The notes under the pieces were generated by a model. It had not been told where the DNA came from. It saw only the letters and a list, made by a program, of their open reading frames with translations, and searched no databases. From Arachis hypogaea (Eukaryota > Streptophyta > Magnoliopsida > Fabales > Fabaceae), in contig NC_092051.1 in assembly GCF_003086295.3 (NCBI RefSeq), forward strand, positions 16,236,810 through 16,300,809: a stretch of DNA of 64,000 nt. Direction: 5' to 3'. How positions within the stretch are numbered: position 1 is the stretch's first letter; every line of letters begins with the position of its first letter. The translations under genes and the position numbers were made by a program. This document shows, one piece after another, positions 32,053 through 42,929 of the stretch.

Positions 32053-35000
32053 ATGACGACGGAGGAAGCTGTGCCATTCAATACTGTATCCGTTGTGGAA
32101 GACATTCTTCAGCAGCGCGGCGGCCACTTCGACGGCAAGTTGGCGTCACGGCGAGACGAAGAAGCATGTATATATCATAATATCCCCTGCCTCTCATTTC
32201 CTTTTTCTTTTTAAGATGAAAACACGTGCATGCATGTGAGATTTGTTTATTTGCTGATGTGTATGTATGTTTCTGGATGAAAATTCACGTGTAATTGTCT
32301 TTATACGAGATTGATAGTTGAGAATCATATAGATGATAATTTTGTCGAACCTGCTAAATCATCTAATGATTTTCAATTATCAATTTCACATAAAGACAAC
32401 CGCACGCGAATCTCCATCATAATTCTAATTCTGAACAGCGGTGAGAAGAAATGAAGCTACTGAATGGATGCGTAAAACACTTGGAGTAGTCGCAGGGAGA
32501 GACTTGCCAGCAGAGCCTTCTGAGGAAGATTTCAGGGTTGCCTTGCGAACCGGTATTATCCTCTGCAATGTTCTCAACAAAGTTGTACCCGGTTCAATTC
32601 CTAAGGTACCCGGTTCAATTTCCAATGGAGATTTATATGTAGTTTTCTTTATGTAAAATTAATAGTTAAGAATCATTAAATATTAAATCATCTAAAAATT
32701 TTCAACTAACAACTTTACGGAAAAACAACAGCATGTTCACCCTTTTCCATTCACATCTTATGAGATTAATTCAACTACTCACATCTTGAATTCTAATAAC
32801 AGATAATTCAAGCCCCCAAGGATTCTGTTCTAGTGACTGATGGAGGAGCACCGATTGTGTTTCAGTATGTTGAAAATGTGAAGAGTTTTATTGAAGCTGT
32901 GGGAGAAATGGGGATTCCCACCTTTGAAGCTTCCGATATGGAAAAGGTGCTTGCTTACTAGTTACTATATTCAACTAAATCAAATGGCATAACCACAATG
33001 TTGTTATTTAACTTTACTAGTAATTTGTTTGTAGGGTGGAAATTTATCAAGGGTGGTGAGTTGTTTGTTAGAGCTCAAATCCTATGCGGAATGGGTACAG
33101 GGAGGGAAAATTGGGTCATGGAAATTGGCTGGCCTTCCAAATTCAAAACCACCCTTGATGAAAACCCTTCTAAGAAGAAACTCTGAACCATCCATGATGA
33201 AATCCATGGGGAACACATTAGGGGAGAAAGATTCTTCTGCTACTGACAATGATCCCAAGTCTAACCTCATCCAGATGGTTAGAGGAGATTCTATTCTATT
33301 CTATTCATATTTACAATTTTTAAAGATATATCAAATTTAATTAACTCGTTGGATTGATATTTGTAGAATTCAACCTATCCTTCTTTAATTTCATTAGTTC
33401 GTGAGCATTTGTCAAATAAGAGGACAGAAGAAATTCCTTTTGTAAGTGTTATTGTTCCTATCAACTTAGGTTTCAACCACCTTGATTTTACGCCTCCTTA
33501 TCCAAACTCATAGTACCTATTTGCTATAATAGGTAGTTGAATCCCTGCTCAGTCAAGTCATGAATGAGTTTGAACATCGATTGCTTGAACAACATGAAAG
33601 GGTATGCATGTTTCTATTTTTAACTATGTTCACCAATGTATAGTTGATTGACTTTGTGAATCAAGCTGAATATGACATTTTAAATGACAGATTAGAACAA
33701 TTCAACAAGAAAAAGTATCATCATGTAAACCAGATGAAGATCGATTGCCTGAACGACAAGAAACGGTGCGCATTCTCTATTTTCAACTGCATGTTCACCA
33801 TTGTATGTATATAATAGACTCTGAATCAAACTGAATATGTGATTTTAAATGAATAGCAGGTTAAAACAATCCAACAAGAAAAAGTATCATCATCTAAACC
33901 AGATGAAGAAAGATTGCCTGAACGACAAGAAACGGTGTGCATTCTCTATTTTCAACTGCATGTTCACCATTGTATGTATATAATAGACTCTGTGAATCAA
34001 ACTGAATATGTGATTTTAAATGAATAGCAGGTTAGAGAAATTCAACAAGAAACAGCATCACCATTCAACCCAGATAAACAGCGACTCATTGAACAACAAG
34101 AAGCGGTACATGTCTCTATTTTCAACTGCATGCTCACCATTGCATATATAGCATACTTTATGAGTCAAACTAAATATAAGATTTTAATAAACAGAAGCTT
34201 AGAGAAATTCAAGAGCAGCTTAGAGCAGCTCAACAAGAGCAGCTTAGAGCAGCTCAACAAGAGCAGCTTAGAGCAGCTCAACAAGAGCAGCTTAAAGCAA
34301 TTCAACAAGAACAGCTTAGAGCAATTCAACAAGATAAAGTATCATCATCTAAACCAGAACCTTTGGTTTCAAAAGCTGCTCCTATTGACGAAGAGGTAAA
34401 ATTTCTTATTCTTGAGGTATTTGTCTTACAACAGCAAAAGAAAAATGTTTACATTTGTCATTGTCGTGATCTGGAATGTTTGATTTTTTATTTGTTTCGA
34501 GGATTGTAAAGATGGAAGAAAAGGAAGAGAAGATAGATACAAAAGAAGAAACAATGGAAGAAATGATGGAAGAAACACAGGCCGAAGAGGTTGAGATGGA
34601 AGAAGAGGAGGAAGAAATAGATGAGATGGAAGAAAAGGGAGAAGAAACAAAAGATCTAGATCTTCCTCGGGACAATGGACCAAGCCTCGAGTTCTTAAGA
34701 CAACAAGAGAATATCCGAAAAGAAGAGTTACTCCGACAAGAAGAGATAATCCGACAAGAGAGAGCTCGACATGAAGAGATAATCCGAGAAGGGGAGAGAC
34801 TCCGACAAGAAGAGTTACTCCGACAAGAAGAGATAATCCGACAAGGGGAGAGAGCTCGACAAGAAGAGATAATTCGACAAGGGGAGAAAGTCCGACAAGA
34901 AGAGTTAATCCGACACGAAGAGATAATCCGAGAAGGGGAGAGAGTCCGACAAGAACTAATCCGAGAAGGGGAGAGAGTCCGACAAGAAGAGTTAATCCGA

Positions 35001-38000
35001 CAAGAAGAGATAATCCGACAAGCGGAGAGAGCTCGACAAGAAGAGATAATCCGACAAGGGGAGAAACTCCGAGAAGAAGAGAGAGCTCGACACGAAGAGA
35101 TAATCCGGCAACACGAGAGAACCCTGCAACAAGAGAGAGCTCGGCAAGAAGAGATGATCCGGCAACAAGAGATAGTCCGACAACAAGAAAGATCCCGACA
35201 ACAAGCGATAGTCCAACGACAACAAGCGATAGTCCAACGACAAAACAAGAGTCTCCAGGTAATTTTGTAACATACACTGATGTGTCACCATTCAAATATT
35301 GTTGATGGTAAATAGAGATTTTATTCTTGGCATTCTTTAGGATTTGAAAACTATAGTCCATCAAACAAAATCAGGAGTACAGGCTATGCACCAGAAGTAC
35401 CAGGAAGATTTCCTCGTACTATGTAAGTATAATGACGATAATACTAATAGCAATTTAAGGAGAAGAAAGATTATGAATAACAGTTATCTATGTAATTACT
35501 AACTAGCTTCCTATAATAAATAGGCAAGCATGTGCGTAGCTTAGTTTCTGCTGCTGCAGGATATCAGAAAGTTCTTGAGGAGAACCGTAAGTTATATAAT
35601 CAAGTGCAGGATCTGAAAGGTAAATTCTAATGGTTAAAGAATTAAGATTGATAACATTGGCCACTGGTTTTTCTATGTTCTAATTGACTTATTTATTGTA
35701 TGTTGGTAGGGAATATTAGGGTGTACTGCAGAGTTAGACCCTTCTTGGGCGCTCCATCGCCCAATCAGAGTGTCGGTAGTATTGATGACGGAAGTATCTC
35801 AATCTTAACACCTTCAAATTATGGGAAAGAGGGGAAGAAGACATTCAATTTTAACAAATGTTTTGGTCCTAGTGCAACACAATGTTGGTCTTTCTTTGTG
35901 TTCTTTAACTATATTTTTATTTATTTATATTTGTATGCTTACTCACTGTCATTGTTTGCTTGCTTTCAGCACAAGTTTTCGCCGACACACAACCTCTGAT
36001 TCGGTCAGTGTTGGATGGATACAATGTCTGCATATTTGCCTATGGCCAAACAGGATCAGGAAAAACATTCACTATGGTAAAAAAAAATGCTTAGATTACA
36101 AATGTTGATTCTCTTAGAGCAATGATAACTCTATGAATGTTGAATGCAGTCTGGGCCAGACGATCTTACCGAGGAAACCATGGGTGTCAACTACCGTGCC
36201 CTGAATGATCTTTTCCTACTTCAGGATCAGAGGAAGGACACCATTATCTATGAGATTGGTGTTCAGATGCTTGAGATTTACAATGAGCAAGTCAGAGATC
36301 TACTATGCACAGATGGAGCTACCAAAAAATATCCTTCATTTGTGATATACAATACTATACTTTATTTATTTGTAGATGAAATGATTTTATTGAACATGTG
36401 ATATGATCCTTAACCCCTTCTCACATTAGAAATTCGCAACCGTTCCCAGAACGGACTCAATGTGCCTGATGCCAACCTTGTTCCTGTTGCAACAACTGCT
36501 GATGTCATAAACTTGATGAACTTGGGAAACAAGAATCGAGCTGTTGGTTCTACTGCCATGAACTCTCGTAGTAGCCGTTCTCACAGGTAAGCAAAACTTG
36601 TGTTGTGCTGTGTTAAAAACATTACATTTCTCTATTTGGTACTAAACCTGATTGTTATTGCAGTTGCCTAACAGTTCATGTTCAAGGAAAATACCTGACA
36701 TCGCCGAAAACCATTCATGCTAGCTTGCATCTGGTTGATCTAGCAGGAAGCGAAAGGGCTGATAAAACTGAAGCTACTGGAGATAGGCTCAAGGAAGCTC
36801 AGTATATCAACAAGTCACTTTCTGCCTTGGGAGATGTTATCTCTTCCCTTGCTGCAAAGAGTTCCCATGTTCCCTACAGGAACAGCAAACTCACCCAACT
36901 GCTTCAAGATTCTCTTGGTATGCATTTCATTTTCAATTTTTATCCACTCCTTGCTACATTTGTCACCTTTCAATATAAGAAGCTAAGTAAGTTGTATGTA
37001 TCAGGTGGGCAAGCAAAGACACTAATGTTTGTTCATATTAGTCCTGAGCCTGATGCAGTTGGAGAAACACTTAGTACACTTAAGTTTGCAGAACGTGTTG
37101 CCACTGTTGAACTTGGTGCTGCTAAAGCTAACAATGCTGGTGATAATAAAGCTGGTGGTAATAACACTAATACTAGTGGTGGTAGCAGTAAAGATGGTGC
37201 TGATGTCAAAGATCTCAAAGACCAGGTTCTTATTAATTATTATGAAAAACATTTTGTTATATCATAGTGTGTACTACTTTGTATGAAGAGTTTTGTAATG
37301 TGTTGTTTGTGTAGATTGCTAGCTTGAAGGCAGCCTTAGCAAGGAAGGATGCAGAACTAGAACAATATCAAGGCATGAACCTTGATGGAGCAAAGTTGAA
37401 TAAATCTCATGGATCCACTCCTTCACTACGTAATTTGGGTTCTACTGGAGGTGCTAGGAAGCTGCCAAGAGATGATTCTGCTAACTCAGAGGTAAGGTAA
37501 CAATGTTATTAAGTCTAACCATAAATTGAAAAAAAAAAGGTTAACTTATTTGGCTTACAATATTTTGTTTAGTTTGAGTTTTCATTTACAGTGTTTTTTG
37601 TTTTTAGAATTTTATCAAAAAAACATGAAGCAAAAACTGAAAACATAATAATCTTATAATTTCTACTGTTTTCTTTTTTTCCTTCACAGAATCTTGAAAA
37701 CATAATAAAACACAAAAATAAAAACGCGAACAAAACACCTAGTATTCTCTACTCACTGGTCATGTTGATAATAAACCTGTGAGTCCAAAACTGATATTTA
37801 ATTTGGTGTGTATGTATGGTTTGAAAGGGCCAAAACCAGGACGAATCGAAGCTGAAAAGAAGAAGCTTAGATTACGAGGACATGGAAACTGGGTATGAAA
37901 ATTCTGGGGACTGGATGAACAACCATAATAATAAGATGGCAATGGCGATGGCAATGAAGAGGAATGATAGCTTAACTAGTAATGATAGCCTAGTGGCACA

Positions 38001-38424
38001 ATGGGAAGCAGATAACAAACCATCATCTCCATCTTCTAGTCCAACTTCATATGATTATGATGATGATATGGCAACCAATGATAATTCATCTGAGGCATCA
38101 GACATGAACTGGCAACCAACACCTAAATCAACCTCCTCCACTCCTTCAAACGCCTCATCAAGCCTTAAACCAAAGAAAACAACAACTACTACTCCTCTTA
38201 AACCAACAAAGACCGTGGACAGGTATTTTATTTCTTACAACTAAACTACTTCTTTGTTGAATATTTTTGTTTTACTTTTATATAACACTGGATGGAAAAT
38301 ATATAGGAGTCCTGCATCATCAGCTCCCGCACCAGCAGCAAGGAAACCAGCAGCAGCAGTAGGTAGTCAAGTAAAAAAGGTTGCAGCGACTGATGTAAAG
38401 AAAAGAATTGGGGGTGCCAAGTGA
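32053..38424 (+). CDS. Kinesin-14 with calponin-homology domain, 1316 aa, 22 coding exons
   Basis: Exons: 32053-32167, 32439-32605, 32803-32946, 33035-33277, 33367-33441, 33533-33601, 33691-33765, 33860-33934, 34031-34105, 34195-34395, 34512-35258, 35341-35422, 35524-35619, 35710-35883, 35970-36076, 36150-36328, 36425-36586, 36664-36917, 37005-37225, 37315-37491, 37828-38222, 38307-38424. All phases agree. An N-terminal CH domain (about 40-165; [33 protein letters not shown]) is followed by an expanded charged stalk (272-662), the kinesin-14 neck ([15 protein letters not shown], near 721) and the motor to about 1085: P-loop GQTGSGKT at 805-812, switch I NSRSSRSH, switch II VDLAGSE. Neck before motor implies a minus-end-directed microtubule motor. 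CH-domain kinesin-14s are plant proteins that can contact actin or organelles. The Ser/Pro/Lys-rich tail is probably disordered. Length exceeds the usual 1000-1100 aa because of the stalk. Confidence 0.92.
33602..34194 (+). repeat. Tandem exon-intron duplications in the kinesin stalk
   Basis: Exons 7, 8 and 9 are each exactly 75 nt and lie in units of 169, 171 and 164 bp. The units share both coding sequence ([20 protein letters not shown] type) and intron sequence (TTTTCAACTGCATGTTCACC, AATATGTGATTTTAAATGAA). Exon 6 (69 nt) and the start of exon 10 look like more diverged members. Every unit is phase 0 at both ends, so copy number can change without breaking the frame. Confidence 0.9.
34205..34340 (+). 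repeat. 24-nt coding minisatellite, EQLRAAQQ repeat
   Basis: About five copies of a 24-bp unit (GAGCAGCTTAGAGCAGCTCA plus four bases) in kinesin exon 10, read in the gene frame as EQLRAAQQ with variants EQLKAIQQ and EQLRAIQQ. Strongly helical and charged. Confidence 0.9.
34690..35235 (+). repeat. 18-nt coding minisatellite, [12 protein letters not shown] hexapeptides
   Basis: About 30 degenerate copies of an 18-bp unit in kinesin exon 11, encoding six-residue blocks such as [36 protein letters not shown]. The preceding 34512-34680 is Glu-rich ([20 protein letters not shown]). The alternating Arg/Glu pattern predicts a long charged helix (single alpha-helix or coiled coil). The repeat keeps long open frames on the opposite strand as a side effect. 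Confidence 0.9.
36329..36424 (+). other. U12-type AT-AC intron (96 bp) in the kinesin motor domain
   Basis: The donor ATATCCTTCA starts at 36329, a perfect U12 branch site TCCTTAAC lies at 36407-36414, and the intron ends CTCAC at 36424, 11 nt after the branch adenosine. Splicing joins the two halves of a lysine codon and yields [16 protein letters not shown], the conserved motor-domain sequence. The GT-AG alternative (acceptor ATTAG at 36429) would drop the Leu codon and has no matching donor in phase. All three U12 signals are present. Confidence 0.92.
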
Positions 38425-38920
38425 AAAAGTTGTTACAATTATTAATGCCAATTCATGTTTTCTTGCTCCACTACTGCATGTATTTAAAATTTTTGTGAAG
38501 GGAAGAGAGAGTGGTTTTTGTATGTCTATGTATGTATATTATTCTTTGCAGCGTTACAATGCGTAAGTTGGTGCCAAAATTATATGAAAAGATATGGTGT
38601 GAAAAAGATTCAAAACAAAAGTGGTTAGTACTTAGTAGTGTGAAAAACTGAAAATGTTAATAAAATGACAAGTACACAACAAATGATGTATATGTGCAGC
38701 TATTTAAATAAATTAACAAATAAAAAAAATGAGTAATTATTTCTTTTAATATTTAAATTAATATTAGTTCATTCTCAATTTTTTTTACACTGATTCCTAT
38801 CTTTTTCAAATAAATAACTAGTTTTTGAAGCGTCCACAATAATAGGAAAATCTTTTTATTAAATTTCAAGGATAATTTACTAAATTAAACTAGTTGAAGA
38901 TGGATACTACCAGATTGTTC
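38425..38920. other. 3' UTR of kinesin gene and AT-rich flank
   Basis: The kinesin stop TGA is at 38422-38424. Several AATAAA-like signals follow (for example AATAAAATGAC near 38661). Nothing else recognised. Confidence 0.4.
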
Positions 38921-40377
38921 TAAAACTGAAATGATTACAATTTTGCTCTCCCAATATTTATATAAATCATGGATTACCCACAAATTTGTACAAAAATATA
39001 AAACCTAGTGAAAAACTACATTTATGCCTGGAAAAATAAAATAAATCGTTAGCCTTTTTTGGTTTTATGCTCTTCATGTACCAGAGGAAAACCCAGCATG
39101 CAATCACAATTTAGGGCTAGAATCACATGCAAGTATAGAACCTATGTTGTAACACTTATATATTTCGTAAGTTAAACTAAAATAAATTATTTTCAATAAG
39201 TACAAGAAACAAAAATTTTGTTTGATAAAACATTTTTTAAAATTTAAGAGATCTACTTGTACGTATTTGAGAAATAAATGTAGATCTCTTAAATTTTAGA
39301 GTTTTTTTTTTAATTAAAATAAGTGCACTCTTAATACACATGAACCAAGAACTAGGGGTGTAAATTTTAATTAACTCTGATCTATTTAACATCTAGCGCT
39401 CTAATACTATGACATGATACCACTCATCTCAAAAGCTTCAGCTGATGGGAAAAAGTAACACTAATGATTATATCTCTAATACTCTATAAACCTCCATTGT
39501 ACACATTGTATAAATATTCCATTGGCTCTCGTATTTTTCTTTTTTTTTTTTGGTGTTGGAAAGAAAAAAAAAAGGAAAGGGATGACAAGAAAGAAAAAAC
39601 AAAAGATGCCTAAGCTATGTCCTGCTGCAGGAGAGGCAGCCAATCATCCAAAGGTTGGAGAGCCATGTGAACTGATCACTATTACAAAAGATGTCAAATC
39701 TAGCCATGCAGTCTGCAGTGAATTAGTGCAGAGCTGAATGAGGCTCGACTACACATCTTTAGATCAATTTTTTTTTTTGAAAAAGATCATATTCTGTATG
39801 TTGTACCGGCATATTCTATTGATTTACTAGAAAATAAACCTAAGCAGAATCAGTTTCGCATTGAATAATGGAGAAGCACCATGCTCTAAATTTATCTATA
39901 GCCCAATCCAAGTAGTCCGTTGTTCACAACGAAGAACACTAGTACCCAGAATCGTACTGCCGACTAGCCAATTCCCCTCATGATCACGTAAAACACAGTC
40001 GTACTCAACTTTATCACAATTCAAAAAACCACTCTCATCACAGTTGAGCTTCGATCGATCTAAATTATTTATTATATACATAGGTTCTGCGCAACGCTAT
40101 AAAAAGAATTGGAACTGATGAACATAAATCGTGAAAAAATATTTAGTATTATACTTGCATGTGATTCTGACCATAAATCAATCAGTGGTTGCATGCTGGA
40201 TTTTCCCTACTATCGTACATGAAGAGCATAAAATCAAGAAAAGGCCGACGATTTACTCTTTTTTCTAGGCATGAATTGTGATCTTTCATTAGGTTTTATA
40301 TTTTTTGTTAAAACTTGTGGGTGACTCGCGATTTATATAAATGTAGGGAGGACAAAATTGTACTCATTTCAGTTTTA
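38921..40377. mobile_element. Nonautonomous transposon with long inverted ends, carrying an RNase H fragment
   Basis: The left arm (38921-39136, starting TAAAACTGAAATGATTACAA) and right arm (40150-40377) are reverse complements at roughly 85% by eye. They share TTTATATAAATC, CACCCACAA, TTTTATGCTCTTCATGTACC-type and CACATGCAAGTATA segments. The interior holds a minus-strand open segment at 40081-39896 resembling the reverse-transcriptase-associated RNase H domain (YDCVLRDHEGNWLVGS, then LRCE), which looks captured or inserted. Another short open segment (39590-39736, +) is not recognised. Long TIRs suggest a MULE-like or foldback element, but I found no clear target duplication. Confidence 0.6.
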
Positions 40378-40499
40378 TAATTCGTAAATTATTCAAATTC
40401 TAATTATATAAAGAAGAATGTTAGAAAACTATCCGAATTTATTAATTTTTTATTATTAATTAGTTATTAATATTTAAAAGGATTCATAAATTCATTCCC

Positions 40500-42885
40500 C
40501 TCAAGTATTATTCTTAAGTGAAATCAAGAATAATGTCTCGAGGTAAGATTCTAAAATCTTTCAATCATACCCATATATGTCTTATCCCTAAAATTCCACA
40601 TGCTACATCTATGAAAAAAATCAGACTGATAAGCTTTAGCAGTATATTTTATAAGATCATTTTAAAAATTCTGGTGCATTGACTACACTATGTTATGAAC
40701 AAAGTCATCAATAACAATCAGAGTGCTTTTATCAAAGGGCAACTGATTAGTGATAATGTCTTGATAGCATATCAATTTACGCATTTTTTAAGGAATAAGA
40801 GTTATGGAGAGTTTGACTTAGTATTAAAACTCGATATGAGTAAAGCGTATGATAGGGTAGAATGGAATTTTATTTGGGATATCATGAAACGACTCGGATT
40901 CTGTGATAAATGGATGAACTAGATTAAGAAGTTAGTGACAACATATTCTTACTCTATTACTGTAGATGGACAACCTCATGAATTTACGCACTTTTTAAGG
41001 AATAAGATTTATTGAGAGTTTGACTTAGTATTGAAACTCGATATGAGTAAAGCGTATGATAGAGTGGAATGGAGTTTTATTTGGGATATCATGAAACGAC
41101 TCGGATTCTGTGATAAATGGATGAACTAGATTAAGGAGTTAGTGACAACAATTTCTTGCTCTATTACTGTAGATGGACAACCTCATAGTTTCTTTAAACC
41201 ATGTAGAAGGTTGCGACAAGGAGACCATTTATTCCCTAATTTTTTTTTATTTTGTGCAGAAGGACTCTCCCACCTGCACCACAAAAAGAACAGAGATAAG
41301 ATATTTCTGGACTAAAGCTTAATCATTGATGTTCGAAAGTCAATAATTTTTTCTTTGCAGACGACTCAATACTTTTTACTGGAGTTACAGAAGAAGAGTG
41401 AGACCACCTAATTGAGATCCTACAAGTCTATGAGGAGATTAGTTGACAAATGGTCAACCTAGATAAATTCTCGGTTTTTTCAGCAAAAACACCCCTATCC
41501 AGGTGTGTGATCAGCTAATTAGTACGTTACGGATTCCCCACGTAGGCAATCAAAATAAATACTTGGGATTGTCGGCAGTTGTGCAAAGATCTAAAAAGGA
41601 TACTTTTAACTATATTAAGGATAAAATCTCTCAAAAATTACAACACTGAAAAAGAAAACTTCTTTCTTCAAGTGATAGGGAGTTGTTAATCAAGGCAGTG
41701 GTAGCAGCAGTTTTTATTTATACCCTCAATTTTTTCAAACTTCTAGAGACATTGATTGATGATATTCAGCAAGCAATGATGCAATTTTGGTGAGGGCTGA
41801 AAAATACAGAGAGAATGATACAGTGGATTAGCTGAAAAGTTTCATGAAGACCGAGACCTTAAGGGGTTTAAACTTAAAAAATTTGAAGGCATTCAATCTC
41901 GCTATGCTAGCTAAACAGGGATGGAGAATTCTGACTAAATCTCATTCCCTAATACATAAAATCTATAAAAGTAAATATTATAGATTTTCTAACTTTTTGA
42001 GAGGTGAAGTTGGAAATAATCCATCTTGGAGATGGAAGAGTGTGTTGGAGGGAAGAAATGTGTTGGAGAAAGGTTTACTTTGAAATTTGGCAGAGGCATT
42101 TCAGTGAGTATTAAAAAGAATTCATGAGTTCATGAGTTTACTGCTATAATCCCTATTCCTAATGCCAATACAAGACACCACTAGAATGGTTTCAGAGTTA
42201 ATTCAGCTAAATAGAAAATAGAATCAGACAATGATAACCAGCATTTTTAGTACAGAAGTAGCAACAGCCATACTCAAAACAGTCATCCAAAAAGGAGAAG
42301 ACACACTGACTTGGATGAAGACGAAAAAGGGAGTTACTCGGTGGCTTCAGAGTACAAGGTTGCTTTCCAATTCTTTCACCCTTCCATCGAAGTTTTACCT
42401 GAACAATGTCAATAAAGCTCACTATGGTCCTCAATTTGAAAGCTAAAGTATCCACCGAAAATTAAAAATTCTTTGTGGAAGGTGATGCACGAGGCCTTAC
42501 TAGTTAAGAAGAAAGTAAACTCAAGAATTGCTGCAATGAACTCAGACTATCCAAGATGTGGATTGGAGGAAGAGTCTGTTTTTCATTGCCTCTGGTCATG
42601 TCTCGACTCCATTGAAGCTTGGAGTAACAACCAACTACCCATTCCTCTCTGAGTTGAAAATTCTTGGCGATGGTGGATGCAATTGACCAAATCCCTTCAA
42701 AAGAGTGGAGATTATCAACGATTGAAAGCTTTGGCAGCTTATACAACATGGGAGAATTGGAGAGTATGGAATGAAGTGATCTTCATTGGCTCCCGGAAAA
42801 CCCCCTTTAGTGACAAAAGCCGCACGAAGAGCTGTTGGATAAACTCATTTCTCTTTTACGTTAATGGTTATTGCATATTGTTTTA
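40500..42885 (+). pseudogene. Decayed non-LTR retrotransposon (LINE) reverse transcriptase
   Basis: Multiple stops and frame changes interrupt a recognisable plant LINE ORF2: NNNQSAFIKGQLISDNVLIA, LVLKLDMSKAYDRVEW, then the catalytic FADDS box at about 41354-41368, the C-terminal region (LKNLKAFNLAMLAKQGWRIL, about 41870), and a zf-RVT-like cysteine/histidine segment near 42540-42600. The 5' end (endonuclease) is missing, as in many 5'-truncated LINE copies. No poly-A tail or target duplication found. Confidence 0.85.
40774..41187 (+). repeat. 207-bp tandem duplication inside the LINE RT domain
   Basis: Units 40774-40980 and 40981-41187 are nearly identical, both carrying the KLDMSKAYDRVEW block and ending GATGGACAACCTCAT. 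Because both copies carry the same TAG after WMN, the stop probably predates the duplication. Confidence 0.9.
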
Positions 42886-42929
42886 GTTGCAACTTTTCGT
42901 TTTTCCCTTTTGATTGTAATTCAATGTGG

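Noticed and set aside
34406..35364. Two long open frames on the minus strand across the kinesin repeat exon (Cys/Arg/Ser-rich and Leu/Val-rich)
   Set aside because: They arise because an 18-nt repeat keeps the same codons in every unit on the opposite strand. No domain, no start context and no splice logic, while the plus frame joins correctly into the kinesin.
39522..39737. Small Lys-rich protein with a Phe-rich start
   Set aside because: The first part is homopolymer, the rest shows no recognisable motif, and it lies inside a transposon. Kept only as unrecognised content of that element.
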